A DNA stretch of 64,000 nt from Saprolegnia diclina VS20 (GCF_000281045.1 NW_008246145.1:81760-145759); one strand, 5' to 3'; counted from the stretch's first letter, positions 21,430 through 32,686 are shown. Notes: a model not told the origin generated them from the letters alone. Numbers and translations are program-made.

Positions 21430-21500
21430 GCTGATCGTCGGGACTGACTTTGGGAAAATGGCCTCACAAATCGCCATCCGGAAAAGGACCGGCTTTTTGG

Positions 21501-21557
21501 CCAATCGCTGGCAACACCCGCGAAATAAAAAAGAGGATCTCCAATCGCTCGGCCAAT
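21501..21557. promoter_or_regulatory. CCAAT box cluster upstream of V-ATPase G
   Basis: CCAAT occurs at 21501-21505, 21541-21545 and 21553-21557. Clustered CCAAT boxes at this distance from a start codon are typical NF-Y sites. Similar clusters precede PAN3, the LRR gene and the PH-WW gene in this window. Confidence 0.45.
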
Positions 21558-23488
21558 TGTATTGTATCACTTGGTATTTGTAAAGAATTATTTTAAAACC
21601 GAAAGGAGCTCAATAAAAATACAAAAAAGTTGTGCGTCGTGGAAAACAGCACCCACCGAGTTGAAGTGGCAAGGTGCCGAGATCGACTAACTAAACGACT
21701 AAAACCCGATCCTCGGCCGCTCAACCGCACAAAGTCTCGTATCAGAAACACCAAGAGCAAGAAACGAAACCTCGTACCAGCAAATCAACCTTGGACGTGT
21801 GCTCACCAATAACTAGGGCAAGCAAGTCGCTGCCAGAGATGCCACCACTACGACAACCCTAGTACCAGCTCCCGTCGTCATATTCGTCATCGCCTACAGT
21901 CGCACACTGCATCATCGAGGTGCGCGTAGCGTGCTGGCGCCCTCAAGAGCATAAACACTAGTAGTGGTCCCAGGTATTTGATCTCGATCCAGTGGCAACC
22001 GAGACCCCGTGCACGGGTGACATTGGATCTGACTAAGCGTACTAGGATCTTATCGCCACTCGCCACCAAGAACGCATGTTATTGAGTGCGTTGGCCCGAC
22101 ACCACGTCAGCCGGTCGTCCAGAGGGCAGCACACAAGGGATAACACCCCGTCGCGGAACTGAAAACGTCGACCAAGATCCTTTTTTCCACAAACCGACCA
22201 AGCTGATACTAGGGATAGGGTCCGGTTTATAATCGTGTTGACATGGGCGACCGAGAGAGAACCATGGCAAGTACTACGGCGCCTTTGACGTTGCCAAATG
22301 GGTCTTTATATGAAGGTTGCGGAGCGTGTCGGTTGAAAGCGGCGTTGATGTAGCTGTCGGTGTTGCTGTCGGCGTCGGTGTTGCTGTCGGTGGTGGTGGT
22401 GGTGCTTCGTTGAGTGTGGGCCTTGAATGCCTCGAGCGGCTGGCGGAGCGTACGTGGGCGCAGTGGCGGCACCGCGGTCGACAGCGCGGTCTCGAGATGG
22501 CATATTGAAGCGAGCGACGTAGCTGGCCAAAGAGTGCTGGCGTCTGCACCGCACTGTTCTTGATTATGTTGAAGGGCACGGCTGCACGAAGGAGGCTCTT
22601 GTTCCAACGAAAGAGGACGAGACGCGTCTAAACCATACGAGGTCTCTGTGCAAGCTGTCGCCGTTGAGCCGAGAGTCGTGGAAGTAGCCTGTTGCAGCGA
22701 CGACTGCTTGGGCCATCGTCTTGTGCCCACATGGTTCCTTCGCCGCCAAATTGCAGTAGCATGTCCAACGAGGTGATGAGAAAATACTCCGCCAGGACGT
22801 CGTGTCATCCTGCGCAACACGACACTTGGGCTCTAGCGCAGAAGACGCTCAAGTTTGCATGTACCATTGCCTCGTGACCCGATGTGCAGTACGATGGCTT
22901 TGTAGTGTCTTAGCGCTATGCGATGTGAGAGCGGACAGTCCACCGGCTGCTGGCAGAACGAGAAGAACACACTTGGCTACTTGAATGCAGAGCCGGCCAC
23001 CAGTCACTTCGCCATGGTGGCGGCGTCGTGATCTGCAGGCTTATCGCACAGAAGACATTGCGATGTCGTCCTGGAAGAAGACTGCTGCTTGCCTCTTGTC
23101 GTCCTTTCTCCTCTCCATGTCATTGGCAAGAGCAATCGCTGTCGGGAAAATGACCAATCACGTGCGTCACGCGGACGAAATATAGCCAATCATTGCCGTG
23201 CACTCGAATCGCGCCGGGCCTCGCCACGACGCAGCGACGTCGTGGGGCTCAAGACGACGTGGACCAAGCGCATGCAAGAACCGTCCTCGCAGCAAGCGGG
23301 CGCGGGGCACCGGGCGGCGGCCGCTCGCCGGCCATGCCAACATTGAATCTTTGGCCAGGCAGCCAATCAAGAGCGCGGAGGGTGTGCATTTTGACCAATG
23401 AGCGCGCGATCCTCGAAGACCGTAGTTTTTATTGCCGTTTCCCATTTGGCTCGACACCAAGCAGGCGACGACGACGACGACAAGACGC
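21558..23488. other. Long intergenic region with simple repeats and CCAAT boxes
   Basis: About 1.9 kb without a supported gene. Around 22340-22410 there is a degenerate GT-rich repeat (tgtcggtgttgctgtcgg units and a GGT run) that makes low-complexity Thr/Ser/Asp frames on the minus strand. The minus-strand open frame at 22227-22820 spans this repeat and has no recognisable feature. CCAAT occurs at 23154, 23186, 23363 and 23395, the last two about 90-125 bp before the PAN3 start. Confidence 0.45.
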
Positions 23489-26019
23489 ATGGCCTACAAC
23501 CCCACGTACCGTCCTGCATGAGGCGTCGACCTCTTCCTCCCCGCGCATGGACCCAACTGCTCCTCTGCGTAGTGGATCGCGCTTCGGGGCCTACGCCCAA
23601 GGTACGCCCGCGATGAGTGGCACCGAGCGACCGCGTCCGTAGACCCGCGGTACCCGCCACTCCAGCCCTCGACAGCCATGGCCGACCGGTACGTCGCTAC
23701 GCATGGCCGCGCGCCAGTGCAAATCATGCGTCGTCTAGGTCCGTGACGACGTCGCCGCCGCAAGCCGCCGCAGGTACACCTCGTATATGCTCATCCATGC
23801 AAGTGCCCATGAGTCATCGACACAGGCAACGCTTCGCAATGGACGTCGCCACCTCCAGGTAGACGCGACGATCTACTTGTATACGTTGAACCTCGCGCAT
23901 GTAGTCGCCCGCCCGAGCCCGAAGACGTCGCCGCTCGTCAATAGCGAACTCACATCGACGGCCGCGCCATTCGTGCCCAAGCAGCATGCGGCGCCCGAGC
24001 CCATGGTGCAGGTTTGCGCGACGACCTTTCCTTAGCATGCAACGTCCTCGTCCGTGTAGGTTACGCGGGGCGGCTGCATCTTTTACGTCCCCGAGTCCGA
24101 AGCGAAAGCGACGCCGACGAACGCAGTCTTGCGCCACGGACCCGGCGCGCAGCTCCACGTCGATATCCAGCCACCATACGCTGCGTCGGCCTCGGTCATT
24201 CCTTCGTCGTACGCTCTCATCGACCATTCGTCCTGTGCGTCATCCGCCGTCGTAGGCCGATTGTGACTACGCGCCGGTCGCTGGCGTCCATGGCGCTGGC
24301 GCCAACGGTCCGGCGTCAGCTCGACGCCGAGCACGAAGACATGCTGCGGCAGGTGCATCCGTCCGACGAGCGGTACAAGGAGATCCCGTCGCAGTTCCAC
24401 TGTATGTGGCCGCTGGACGTCCAGGACGACGCGCTGCATCGTAACGTCGCGGGCAGCTTTGGGTATCCCTCGCACTGCTACAAGGTAGTCCTTGTCTCCC
24501 ACATTTTGTATAGTCGTTTTGAACTAAACCACAACCTAGGTGATTAGCGAGACGGACGGACGCACGTATGCACTGCGCCGCGTCGAGAACGTGCGTACGA
24601 CACCAGGAATCACACAGCAAGCTGTCGACAAGTGGAAGAAGGTGGTTCACGCCAACGTCGTGCCGCTCCATCGCGCGTTCGTGTCCCACGGCGGTATACC
24701 GATACATTGATACATTCGAAAACGAGGCGATGTCGATGGTAGCGCTCTTCTTTCTCTCCGAGTACTACCCGACCGCCACGTCACTGCATGCCAAGTACTT
24801 TGGGAGCCAAGCGTCGTCAGTCGCGTCCGAGGCTTTTCTGTGGAGTCTCTTGACCCAAGTCACGGGGGCACTCCGGGCCATCCACCGCCACGACATGGCC
24901 TGCCAAGCCATTGCACTCCGACGCCTCCTTGTCACGGGTAGGCCTACGTCGTCATGTGCGTGGGCGAAGCGCGTTGTAGGACACAACCGCGTGCGCATCA
25001 GTGGCACCGGTGTCCTCGACGTTCTCGAGTATGACACGTCCAAATCCAAGCGTGTCGAAGCGCTACAGGTACACACCCTTCTCTTGACCGATCGATGCGA
25101 CGGATGGACGGCGTAGCAAGACGACTTGGTCAACCTCGGCAAGGTCGTGCTCAGCCTTGGTGTCCGACAAGAGATGTCGGCGACGTCCAACGGTACGAAG
25201 GTTGCGGGATCTACGATCTGATGGGGCGCTAGTCTCGGACCTTCTCGCACAGTTTGCGACCACCTTCTCGGACGAGCTCACGGCCGTCGTCCGTGGTCTC
25301 ACGCTCCAAAGCACCACCTCGGTACGAATCGGTGGCTGTTGCCCTATGTTTCACACAGAATGCTAGGCGAATGACCTCGCACTGATGCTCTTTGATCGCA
25401 CCCAGGCCGAGCTCGACACGCAGTACAGGTATGCGCATCTGGTACTTGTAATGTGGTCAAGCTGGCGAATGTAGTCTGGCCGATGAGCTGGAAGCGCAGT
25501 TGTCGTCCGAGTACCAGAACGGCCGCATGCTGCTGTTGATGCTCAAGCTCGGTCTGATCAACGAGCGCCCGGATGTACGACTTGCGTCACGCGCGCCGAG
25601 GCTCATCATGCTGCCATAGTTCAACTTGGACAGCTCGTGGGCCGAGACGGGGGACCGCTACCTCCTCAAGCTCTTCCGCGACTATGTCTTCCACCAGGTA
25701 CGACAGAAAAAACCTTGTCGGTGCTGAGCTGTCGTAGGTCGACGAAGAGAACCGACCGGTGCTCGACTTTGGTCACATTGTCGACGCTCTCAACAAGCTC
25801 GACGGCGCGTCGGCCGAGAAGATTCTCCTCTCGTCCCGGGACGGCCAGTCGGTCCTTGTCGCGTCGTACGCAGAAGTCCACAAGTGCGTCAAGCAGGCCT
25901 TTAGCGAGCTGGTGGCCGCGGCCCAGCGCCAGCGCCCGTCGACAACGCCGCTCGCCAAGCCCGCACCGTACGGCGGTCGCAGTACCAACGGCCGTGGGCG
26001 CGGGCGTGGCCGGGGCTGA
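23489..26019 (+). CDS. PAN3: PAN3, regulatory subunit of the PAN2-PAN3 deadenylase
   Basis: More than ten short introns join one frame of roughly 600-650 residues. The N-terminal region carries a PAM2-type motif, [13 protein letters not shown] (23944-23980), which binds the MLLE domain of poly(A)-binding protein. The middle is the divergent pseudokinase domain ([53 protein letters not shown]). The C-terminal knob domain is highly diagnostic: [40 protein letters not shown] and [20 protein letters not shown]. The end is Arg/Gly rich (GRGRGRGRG). PAN3 recruits the PAN2 nuclease to mRNA poly(A) tails. Two starts are possible: ATG at 23489 with an intron at 23506-23572, or ATG at 23547. No N-terminal CCCH finger, found in some homologs, is visible. 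Confidence 0.93.
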
Positions 26020-26207
26020 TGCGTCTCCACTTGTAGTAGTCTCTTCATTCTTTCCTCGCTGACGACCTTATAAAAAACGCAATACCTCCGTCGTCTTGGG
26101 TCGCAAGGTGGTGGCAGAGCTTCGGGCCAGGTACGCAGGGGATAAGAAGGGTGCAGATCGACACGTATTGGATGTAGCGGTCGTTAGTGGTACACGCAAC
26201 AACCCAT

Positions 26208-27015
26208 CTAGATGACGCTGGCTTCGTTCTTGAGCTTCTCGACAAGCGTATCGACGTCCGGAACGAGGATGCCGGCCTTGCGCGTCGCCGGGTTCTCAAC
26301 CTTGACGGTCGTGATGCGGGGCGTGACGTCGACGCCGAGGTCCGCGATCGACTTGGTCGCGATCGGCTTCTTCTTGGCCTTCATGATGTTGGGGAGCGTC
26401 GCGTAGCGGGGCTGGTTGAGGCGCAAATCGGCCGTGAGCACGGCGGGGAGCGGGCACTCGAGCGTCTCGACGCCCGCGTCCGTTTCGCGCGTGACCGTGG
26501 CCTTCTTGTCGGCGATCGTGAGCTTGCTCGCAAACGTGGCCTGCGGGTAGTTGAGGAGGCCGGCGAGGAAGCCACCGGTCTGGCACGCATCCGAGTCAAT
26601 GCTCTGCTTGCCGAGGACGACGATTTCGGGCTTTTCTTCCTCGACAATCTTGGCGAGGAGCTTGGCGACCGCGAGCGGCTGGAGGTCCTGGTCGAGGCGC
26701 ATGTCGGTCTCAATGTGGATGCCACGGTCGCAGCCCATGGCCAAGGCCGTGCGGAGCGTCTCCTGCGCCTGCTTGGGCCCGATCGAGACCGCGATGACCT
26801 CGGTCGCGAGCTTCTGCTCCTTGAGGCGGATGCTCTCTTCGACCGCGATTTCGCAGAACGGGTTCATGCTCATCTTGACGTTGTTGAGGTCGACGCCGGT
26901 GGGCGTCACGCGGACCTTGACGGCGTAGTCGACGACGCGCTTGACAGCAACCAGGACCTAGGCCATCATGGTCAGGCGAAGCTCGGCGAAGTCAGCAGGC
27001 GCTTCCTACCTTCAT
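26208..27015 (-). CDS. ETFB: Electron transfer flavoprotein subunit beta
   Basis: Exon 1 is only six bases (27010-27015, ATG AAG); a 52-nt intron (26958-27009) leads to exon 2 (26208-26957). The product has 251 residues, close to the usual 250-255. It reads [19 protein letters not shown], then [19 protein letters not shown], and contains the ETF beta signature region with [23 protein letters not shown] beta binds AMP, pairs with the FAD-binding alpha subunit, and passes electrons from acyl-CoA dehydrogenases to ETF-ubiquinone oxidoreductase in mitochondria. Mitochondrial import would rely on internal signals, as the N-terminus is short. It converges with PAN3, with only 188 bp between stops. 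Confidence 0.96.
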
Positions 27016-27126
27016 GGCAAATGTGGATTTTGCTGTTTCGTATACGAGCCACAAGTGGAGGCTCGATTAAGTCCGCACGTGGCACACGCCATTGCGCTGC
27101 GTGAAAGACTTAGTCGGATGCGCATT

Positions 27127-27456
27127 TTACAGAACCGCACTTGAGTGGAGACGTGCGGTGACTGTTGACGCAGCATAGAGCATACACTGCATGGGCAATG
27201 CACTGGATCCTGGCAGCATCTTTGCCAGGACATTCTTGCATGCAGAGAAGCTTTGAAAGTGCTCGCACCGCGCTGCCATGGAGCGCCCCGGAAGAACCCG
27301 CTTTTCGGAACGAGTCCAGTCGAGACCACTGTGCGAAGGCAGGATGCAACGGCGTGGCGAGTAGAGGTATAGCCCTGAGTGAGAAGCTTCGAGTTCTTCT
27401 TTAGAAACAGCGTCATAGGAGCCGCCGTTGGCGGCCGCTGGACGCGACGAAGCCAT
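27127..27456 (-). CDS. Hypothetical small protein (weak)
   Basis: An ATG at 27456 opens MASSRPAAANGGSYDAVSKE and stays open for 109 codons. A second minus-strand frame (27110-27349) reads RALSKLLCMQECPGKDAARI and is equally open, with a Cys-containing helical look. The true product may use the first frame at the start and the second later, through an intron I could not place. Three inverted CCAAT boxes lie 70-140 bp upstream, which supports a real promoter. No family was recognised. Confidence 0.4.
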   Translation of the reverse strand: MASSRPAAANGGSYDAVSKEELEASHSGLYLYSPRRCILPSHSGLDWTRSEKRVLPGRSMAARCEHFQSFSACKNVLAKMLPGSSALPMQCMLYAASTVTARLHSSAVL

Positions 27457-28687
27457 GCGAGGGACTGTCGGTAGGTCGTGGATGCTGACGAAGGAGTGGT
27501 GTCGTCACCACCCCCGCGTCGCATTTGATTGGTGGCTCTAGTTCAAGTTGCCGTTTGATTGGATCTCTCAAACATCGCGCCTTTCATTGGCCAGAGGCTT
27601 GACACGCATCCGGATATAACCGGACGAAGTGTCCGGATATAGGTAACCGGATGCATGATGTGGCGTGAGAGCTGGGCGTGGGCGACGAGTGGGCCCTTGC
27701 CGTCTTTAGCTTGGGCTATCGCAGCGCATAAGTCTTGAATCCAGCGTATAAGTGTTCTCTAGTCTTATTGGAGCGCGTACTAGTCGAGTATACAAGTGTA
27801 GCACGTGAACACCACTGCGGTGATTGTGCCACGGCGCCTCGCGGCGATTGCCGAAATTACATGTCGCGCACCGCGACGGCGCGCCTGCTGCGGCATTCGT
27901 CCTTGGCGCCTTCGGCATATATTTGAAAGATGCCGAAAATATCAAAGATACGCGATCGCGTGCTCGTGGCCGCGTCGCCTTGGTTCACGCGCTCCAGCCT
28001 CCACCAAATGCTGCAAACGGCCTCAAACAATGCAGATGAGTGTGCGACGCCTTATCAACAAACTTTTCTACGCTAGGAGAACGCTTGGACGAGATGAGCG
28101 TCCCGCAACTATCGCCTTGAGGTCCCGCGAAGCGACCTCTCTCAGTCGTCGTATGTAGTGTGTTGTACTAGTACATGGCTTGGAGCCATAGCTGGGCACC
28201 ATAAAACGAGAGAACGGTCGTTCAGGGAATCAGCGCGCCGGCTGTTGTCGTTGGTCGGAACATGCGCACACAAGCCTTCGTTATGCTGTTCGAACGCGCC
28301 AACGAACCAACGAACCGCCGCAAAAAGGGTGGCAGTTCAGTGGTCGGCGCGCCGTCTGTTGTGAGTTGCTCTGGGCTTCTGGCCCACGGATCGATCCCTG
28401 CACGCCCCCGTTTTGGGTCATCCAAAACCGCTGGACCAAGTCCGCGGACGAGCCTCCACACTCCACACGGGGCAGCCGGGCGTCGGAGCGGGGGGGGCAG
28501 GGGGCGACGAAGACCCCACCCCAGATGTACGGATGCCGGGCGGCGTCGAAAAGCCAATCGCAGCGCAGCGCGATCGATCCCATATACCTGATTCGAGTGA
28601 TGATGTGACCCGCTATGGAAGGCTTGCGACGCCCGCGGCCGCGACATTGTGTGCAGCGTGACCAATCAGCGGTAAGACCACGTTGTC
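27457..28687. other. Intergenic region with nested inverted repeats and a G-rich tract
   Basis: About 1.2 kb. ATTGG motifs near 27527-27592 probably belong to the minus-strand gene at 27456. Bases 27606-27654 carry nested CCGGA-type inverted repeats. Bases 28469-28504 carry four G-runs (4, 3, 8 and 5) followed by a C-rich stretch. CCAAT occurs at 28554 and 28662. No coding signal is convincing. Confidence 0.5.
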
Positions 28688-29177
28688 ATGGACGATATTC
28701 GCGCAGATGCGTGGACCGTCACGTCGTTGCTCGTCGTCGGCAAGTATCTCGGCCGCATACACGCCATTCCTACACTAGACCAACGGGTGACGTGACCGAA
28801 ACTCGACCAGACCAGCAAACCTACGCAACACAGTCAGCCATGCTGCACGCAGCCGTCGTAGATACACGATACCTGTCGACTCGAACGTACCAGGACCGTA
28901 CGAGGGACCGAGATCACGTATCATTGGTGGCCGCCTCTATACTAGGACGTAGTCACAGCGCCAGGAGGAGACGACTGCGCGCGCTTTGGCTCAGTACGAC
29001 CCAGAACCAAGCAGCACTACGTACAGCTACGCTTCAAACCCAGTGCGCCAAGCCTCTCGGTCGCGGCAGAAGACGACGTCGGGTTGGCCTCCTGGGACGC
29101 CAGGTGTGCACCACTGGTGCTGCGAGTATGGCTCTAAGGAGGCCACGTGTGCATGGGAAGGGTCGCAACCACAGTGA
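28688..29177 (+). CDS. Possible small multi-exon protein (weak)
   Basis: An ATG at 28688 opens MDDIRADAWTVTSLLVVGK. A putative short intron (28744-28778) leads to PTGDVTETRPDQQTYATQSA. A later open stretch (about 28970-29177) reads RQEETTARALAQYDPEPSST and ends WEGSQPQ. The composition looks coding, and a CCAAT box lies 22 bp upstream. The intron between the second and third parts was not resolved. No family was recognised. Confidence 0.33.
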
Positions 29178-29684
29178 CTTCGCACTCTAGCGGGTCGATA
29201 CTCGAAACAAGAGCAGCGCCTACTGACTGCAAAGGCACTCTCAATGGTGGACAATGGTTCTCACACTAAATACCTCGACGATTCTCATGCCGGGGCCAAC
29301 GCCATACAATTCCCAAGTCCAAAAAGCAGCGATTCATCATATCGTCATTTGTATACGAGTAAGACTAATTCTCGGCTTCGATGGTCGCCGTCGTCGGTTC
29401 AGCGCCCGTGCGCGTAGCATCAATGCCGACGACGCGACCAATCATTGCGACATGGCGTCATCGAGCCGCCTCAAGTCGCATAAGTCGCGCTTGGACCATC
29501 CCAGGCTCAACTCGGATCCTTCGTAAAGCACCCTTTTCCAAGGCGCACGCACCTGCACGCGCGTTCGATACCGAGTCGTGTGGGACGACGCCACAGAAAC
29601 ACGGGCGGGCGGGACTGGGCGAACCAGCATTAGGGTTGGTGGATATTAATTTTATTAATTTTCGTATATTTCCGTAGTTTTGAA
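29178..29684. other. Intergenic region
   Basis: About 500 bp upstream of the first bZIP-like gene. It becomes AT-rich just before the start (29640-29680), as expected for a promoter. A CCAAT box lies near 29440. No gene was seen. Confidence 0.4.
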
Positions 29685-30170
29685 ATGCAGCCCCAGCGCC
29701 CACGTCGCGTGTCCGCCGAGTGGATACCGTACGACGCAAGCGACGAGCAGGGCCCACCGTCGGGCATACAAGCGCAAGGTATCGCGGGCATGGCCCGCGA
29801 CGGCGCGACGGGCGAGCCGACGCCGTGGCTGCGCGCGTTCATCGAAGAGGACGAGCACTCGCGGCTCGAAATTAAAAAAGAGCGGCACCGCCGCGACAGC
29901 TCACGGTACCGCGAGCGCAAGATCGTCGAGCTCGAAGCGCTTCGGCAAGAGGTGTCCGAGCTCGAAGAGAAGGTCGACTCGCTACAGGAAGCGCGCCAAG
30001 CGCTGCGGGCGACCAACACGGGCCAGTACAAGGCGCGCGCGACGCAGGAAAAACTGCAGCTCGGCAAAGCCACCGACGAGCGCGCAGTGCTCGGCCATAC
30101 GATCGAGCAGCAGAAGAACCTCATCGACTACTACACCAAGCGGCTCGCCGAGACCGCGGGTGACGCATGA
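29685..30170 (+). CDS. bZIP-like coiled-coil protein
   Basis: The ATG at 29685 gives 161 residues without introns. After a polar N-terminus (EWIPYDASDEQGPPSG) comes a basic segment (ERHRRDSSRYRERKIVELEA) that runs directly into a heptad coiled coil (LRQEVSELEEKVDSLQEARQ). This order, a basic region followed by leucine-type heptads, is that of bZIP factors. The usual N-x7-R basic-region signature is altered: the Asn is absent and Ser/Asp occupy that zone. Oomycetes are known to have bZIPs with non-canonical residues there. A related gene lies 740 bp downstream. A role as a DNA-binding dimer is inferred. Confidence 0.7.
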   Translation: MQPQRPRRVSAEWIPYDASDEQGPPSGIQAQGIAGMARDGATGEPTPWLRAFIEEDEHSRLEIKKERHRRDSSRYRERKIVELEALRQEVSELEEKVDSLQEARQALRATNTGQYKARATQEKLQLGKATDERAVLGHTIEQQKNLIDYYTKRLAETAGDA

Positions 30171-30909
30171 CCGCGTCGTATATTATTTCCATGTTTGCAC
30201 AGTATTAAAATAATTCGTGTCGCTGCTTTTTTATTAATTAAAATGCTACCGTTTCCCGACATACGACCAATCGACTGGCCATTAAGTCCGAGCTTGACAC
30301 TAATTGCTTGTCAAATGGACGTTCTTGCCACACCCCGGTCGCCCAGCTGGCCAGTCGAGCTCGCCGACGCCTCGTGGGCATGCCGACGCCACATACTCCG
30401 AGTACAGTAGACAAAGGCGGTGCATCGTCGCGCGCGGCGAACATGACCAGCTCCACCGGCAAGAATGGCGCTATTTTGAAAGCGCCACGCACGACCAAGG
30501 CGCTATGGACCCGCGCCGGAGCGGCCAATGTGGCCAATGCGAGCGACCGCCAAGTCTCACTGCTTACATTGCCCGTCCTCGTCGTTTTTCGCAGCTTCAA
30601 CAATGGCCGCGGCCCTTGTCTATGTGCTCATTCTCGTATGTGGGAAGCTCGTAGTAGTACATTGATGGCGTCGCATGCGTGCGTTGCATGGACCTCGAGA
30701 CGACCGCTGCTGCGTGTGGCTTCTGGCATCGTCGTTGGCGCATCGAGTTGGCAATCATTCTGGTGTGTCATCGGCGTGTTGATGTGAGCGCAAATGACGT
30801 GTGCACACTATTTATGGTCGGACCAGGATATCCCGTAAAGTGCGCTTGTCGCACTTGAGAGGTGTCGCCGGACTCCGAACTTAATTTTTAGAGCACCGGG
30901 CAAAACCCC
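30171..30909. other. Spacer between the two bZIP-like genes, containing a weak ORF
   Basis: About 740 bp. It contains a short AT-rich piece after the first gene, a CCAAT box near 30267, and the weak ORF at 30380-30787. Another short open frame at about 30603 reads MAAALVYVLILVCGKLVVVH. Nothing else was recognised. Confidence 0.4.
30380..30787 (+). CDS. Hypothetical small protein (weak)
   Basis: An ATG at 30380 opens 135 codons (MPTPHTPSTVDKGGASSRAA). It is rich in Ala, Thr and Ser and has a hydrophobic patch (VSLLTLPVLVVF) that could be a membrane segment or could contain an intron donor. There is no homology I recognise and no clear start context. Confidence 0.25.
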   Translation: MPTPHTPSTVDKGGASSRAANMTSSTGKNGAILKAPRTTKALWTRAGAANVANASDRQVSLLTLPVLVVFRSFNNGRGPCLCAHSRMWEARSSTLMASHACVAWTSRRPLLRVASGIVVGASSWQSFWCVIGVLM

Positions 30910-31461
30910 ATGAACCTGGCCTCGCTCCTGAGCCACGACGACGACGGCCGCCAGTACGACGACGAGTCGGACGACGGCGAGGTCAGGGCCACGACGACGG
31001 CGCACCATGGCGGCCATGGCGAGGCCAACGACGAAGGCGACACGCCGTCGCCCACGACCACCGCGTCGTCGTCGTCGCCGATCGACTACTTTCGCCCGAG
31101 CGCCGCGCATACGATCGACGAGAAGAAGAACCGCCATCGCCTCAGCAACATGCGCCACCGCAAGCGCAAGAACATGGAAATCGACGGCTTGCGGCGGCGC
31201 GCGCGCGACCTCGAGGTCAAGCGCGACCAGCTCCAAGCGGCGTCGACGTCGATTGCGGCGTCGGAAGGGCCATGGGAAGAGCTCTGCGAGATTGAGCGCG
31301 GCAAGCTCGCGCTCGCCCGCGAAGAGCAAACCGTGCTCTCACGCTCGGTCGCGCGCCATGAAGTGATCATTCAAAAATTCTACACCAACAAATACCCGGG
31401 CCAAGGCGACGATGGCGAGCAGCAGCAGCAGCAGCACGAAGATGACGAAGAAGAAGAGTAG
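30910..31461 (+). CDS. bZIP-like coiled-coil protein, relative of the upstream gene
   Basis: The ATG at 30910 gives 183 residues in one exon. The N-terminus is acidic (DESDDGEVRA), followed by a basic stretch (DEKKNRHRLSNMRHRKRKNM) and a heptad coiled coil (EIDGLRRRARDLEVKRDQLQ). The C-terminus has a Gln run and an acidic run. The layout, size and spacing between basic region and coil match the gene at 29685, and both share an ERGK/QEKLxLxxxxxE-like helix followed by a Y-TxK/R tail, so the two probably arose by local duplication. A DNA-binding role is inferred. Confidence 0.7.
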   Translation: MNLASLLSHDDDGRQYDDESDDGEVRATTTAHHGGHGEANDEGDTPSPTTTASSSSPIDYFRPSAAHTIDEKKNRHRLSNMRHRKRKNMEIDGLRRRARDLEVKRDQLQAASTSIAASEGPWEELCEIERGKLALAREEQTVLSRSVARHEVIIQKFYTNKYPGQGDDGEQQQQQHEDDEEEE

Positions 31462-32686
31462 GGGAGGACCGCGTCTGCTATTTATTCTGTAGACGAAAGA
31501 TTAAGAGGTTGCCTACATGTATGTACTTGCATGGATTGGACGACTACTCTCAAATGGACGCAAAAGGCGAGTCGAGAGGCGAAGCGACTCGAGCCTTCGA
31601 CTAGTGCGGCGCCGACTAGGACTACCGACCGAGGTACGTATACTGAGCTAGTACCGCGAGAGGCTCGAGGCCGACGACAAGCGGTGGCCCTTGAAGGTGG
31701 CCAACTGACGTAAACGCGGTCCCGTCATCATCGAAGCCTCACGCAATCGCGTACCAACTGGCGACCTTGGAAAATGCCGACTTTGAGGTTCGAAAAAGAT
31801 CGGATCACATCAACAAGTTGTCGAGCACCCAAGTGCGACCTTGCTCGATACAGCAATGCGCGCACTGCGCTCGCATCGACAAGGGGTTGGTCGCCACGCG
31901 CCTCGAGAGGCCGCGCGAGTAATGAATGACGCACCCATGGATACGAGGATGGGCAGGTGAGCACGTAAGCAGTGGCGCTTGCGCCAAGGACCAAGCTATC
32001 GGAAACAGCTTGCTACACCGCGTGACTCGCACGCAAAACGCTCGCGCGCTGGACCACGAGCGGCGTAATGAGCCCCGAGCCACAGCATACCAAGCATCGC
32101 TTGACGAGCAACGACGCATCGGGATGACTCAGGAGCTTGCGACGCGGTTGAGCATCGATACCATAAACACTCGTCAACGACCTGCGGGTGTTTGTGTGAT
32201 CCTACATCGTGGCACGCGGAGCGCCTCGTTGAAGTTGCTGTTGCGGTCTGCCAGCACATGAGCTTGGCGCGATGCCACGGGGCTGAGGGAGCAGCGTCGT
32301 CGACTGCCATGAGCGGTGGTCGCTATGGACACGATCCGGACGTCGCGTCTGCCGCGACTCGCATGAGTACTCTGCTTGATCAAACGAACGAGAGCCGCAT
32401 GACGGACGCACCGTTGCTGGTGTCACTGTCAGGCCGACGCAGGCTACCGTGTTGGTGCCATCCTACACCTAGGTTGCATAGCCCGAGTTGTCGAGTGGGG
32501 GGTTAGCGATCGAAAATGGCAGCGCCAGTCCACTACCCATACTATCGGCATGATGGTTGCTGGCTTTTCGCTCCAATCACTCCTAGGGCTTTCGACATCT
32601 TTTCCGTCATTTGAAGTTTCATGAAGGATTCCTCAACTGTCGTAACCCTTGGACCCACCGACCGACTTGCGTAGCGATCGTCGCGC
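31462..32686. other. Intergenic region, no gene recognised
   Basis: About 1.2 kb upstream of the long tryptophan-rich protein gene. Short open frames occur on both strands without domain, start context or splice support. No repeat was noticed. Confidence 0.4.

Noticed and set aside
22227-22820. 198-codon minus-strand frame
   Set aside because: Driven by a GT-rich simple repeat giving a Thr/Ser/Asp run; no start context, domain or promoter support.
26187-27104. 305-codon plus-strand frame opposite ETF beta
   Set aside because: Shadow frame created by GC-rich codons on the opposite strand; no start context and no similarity.
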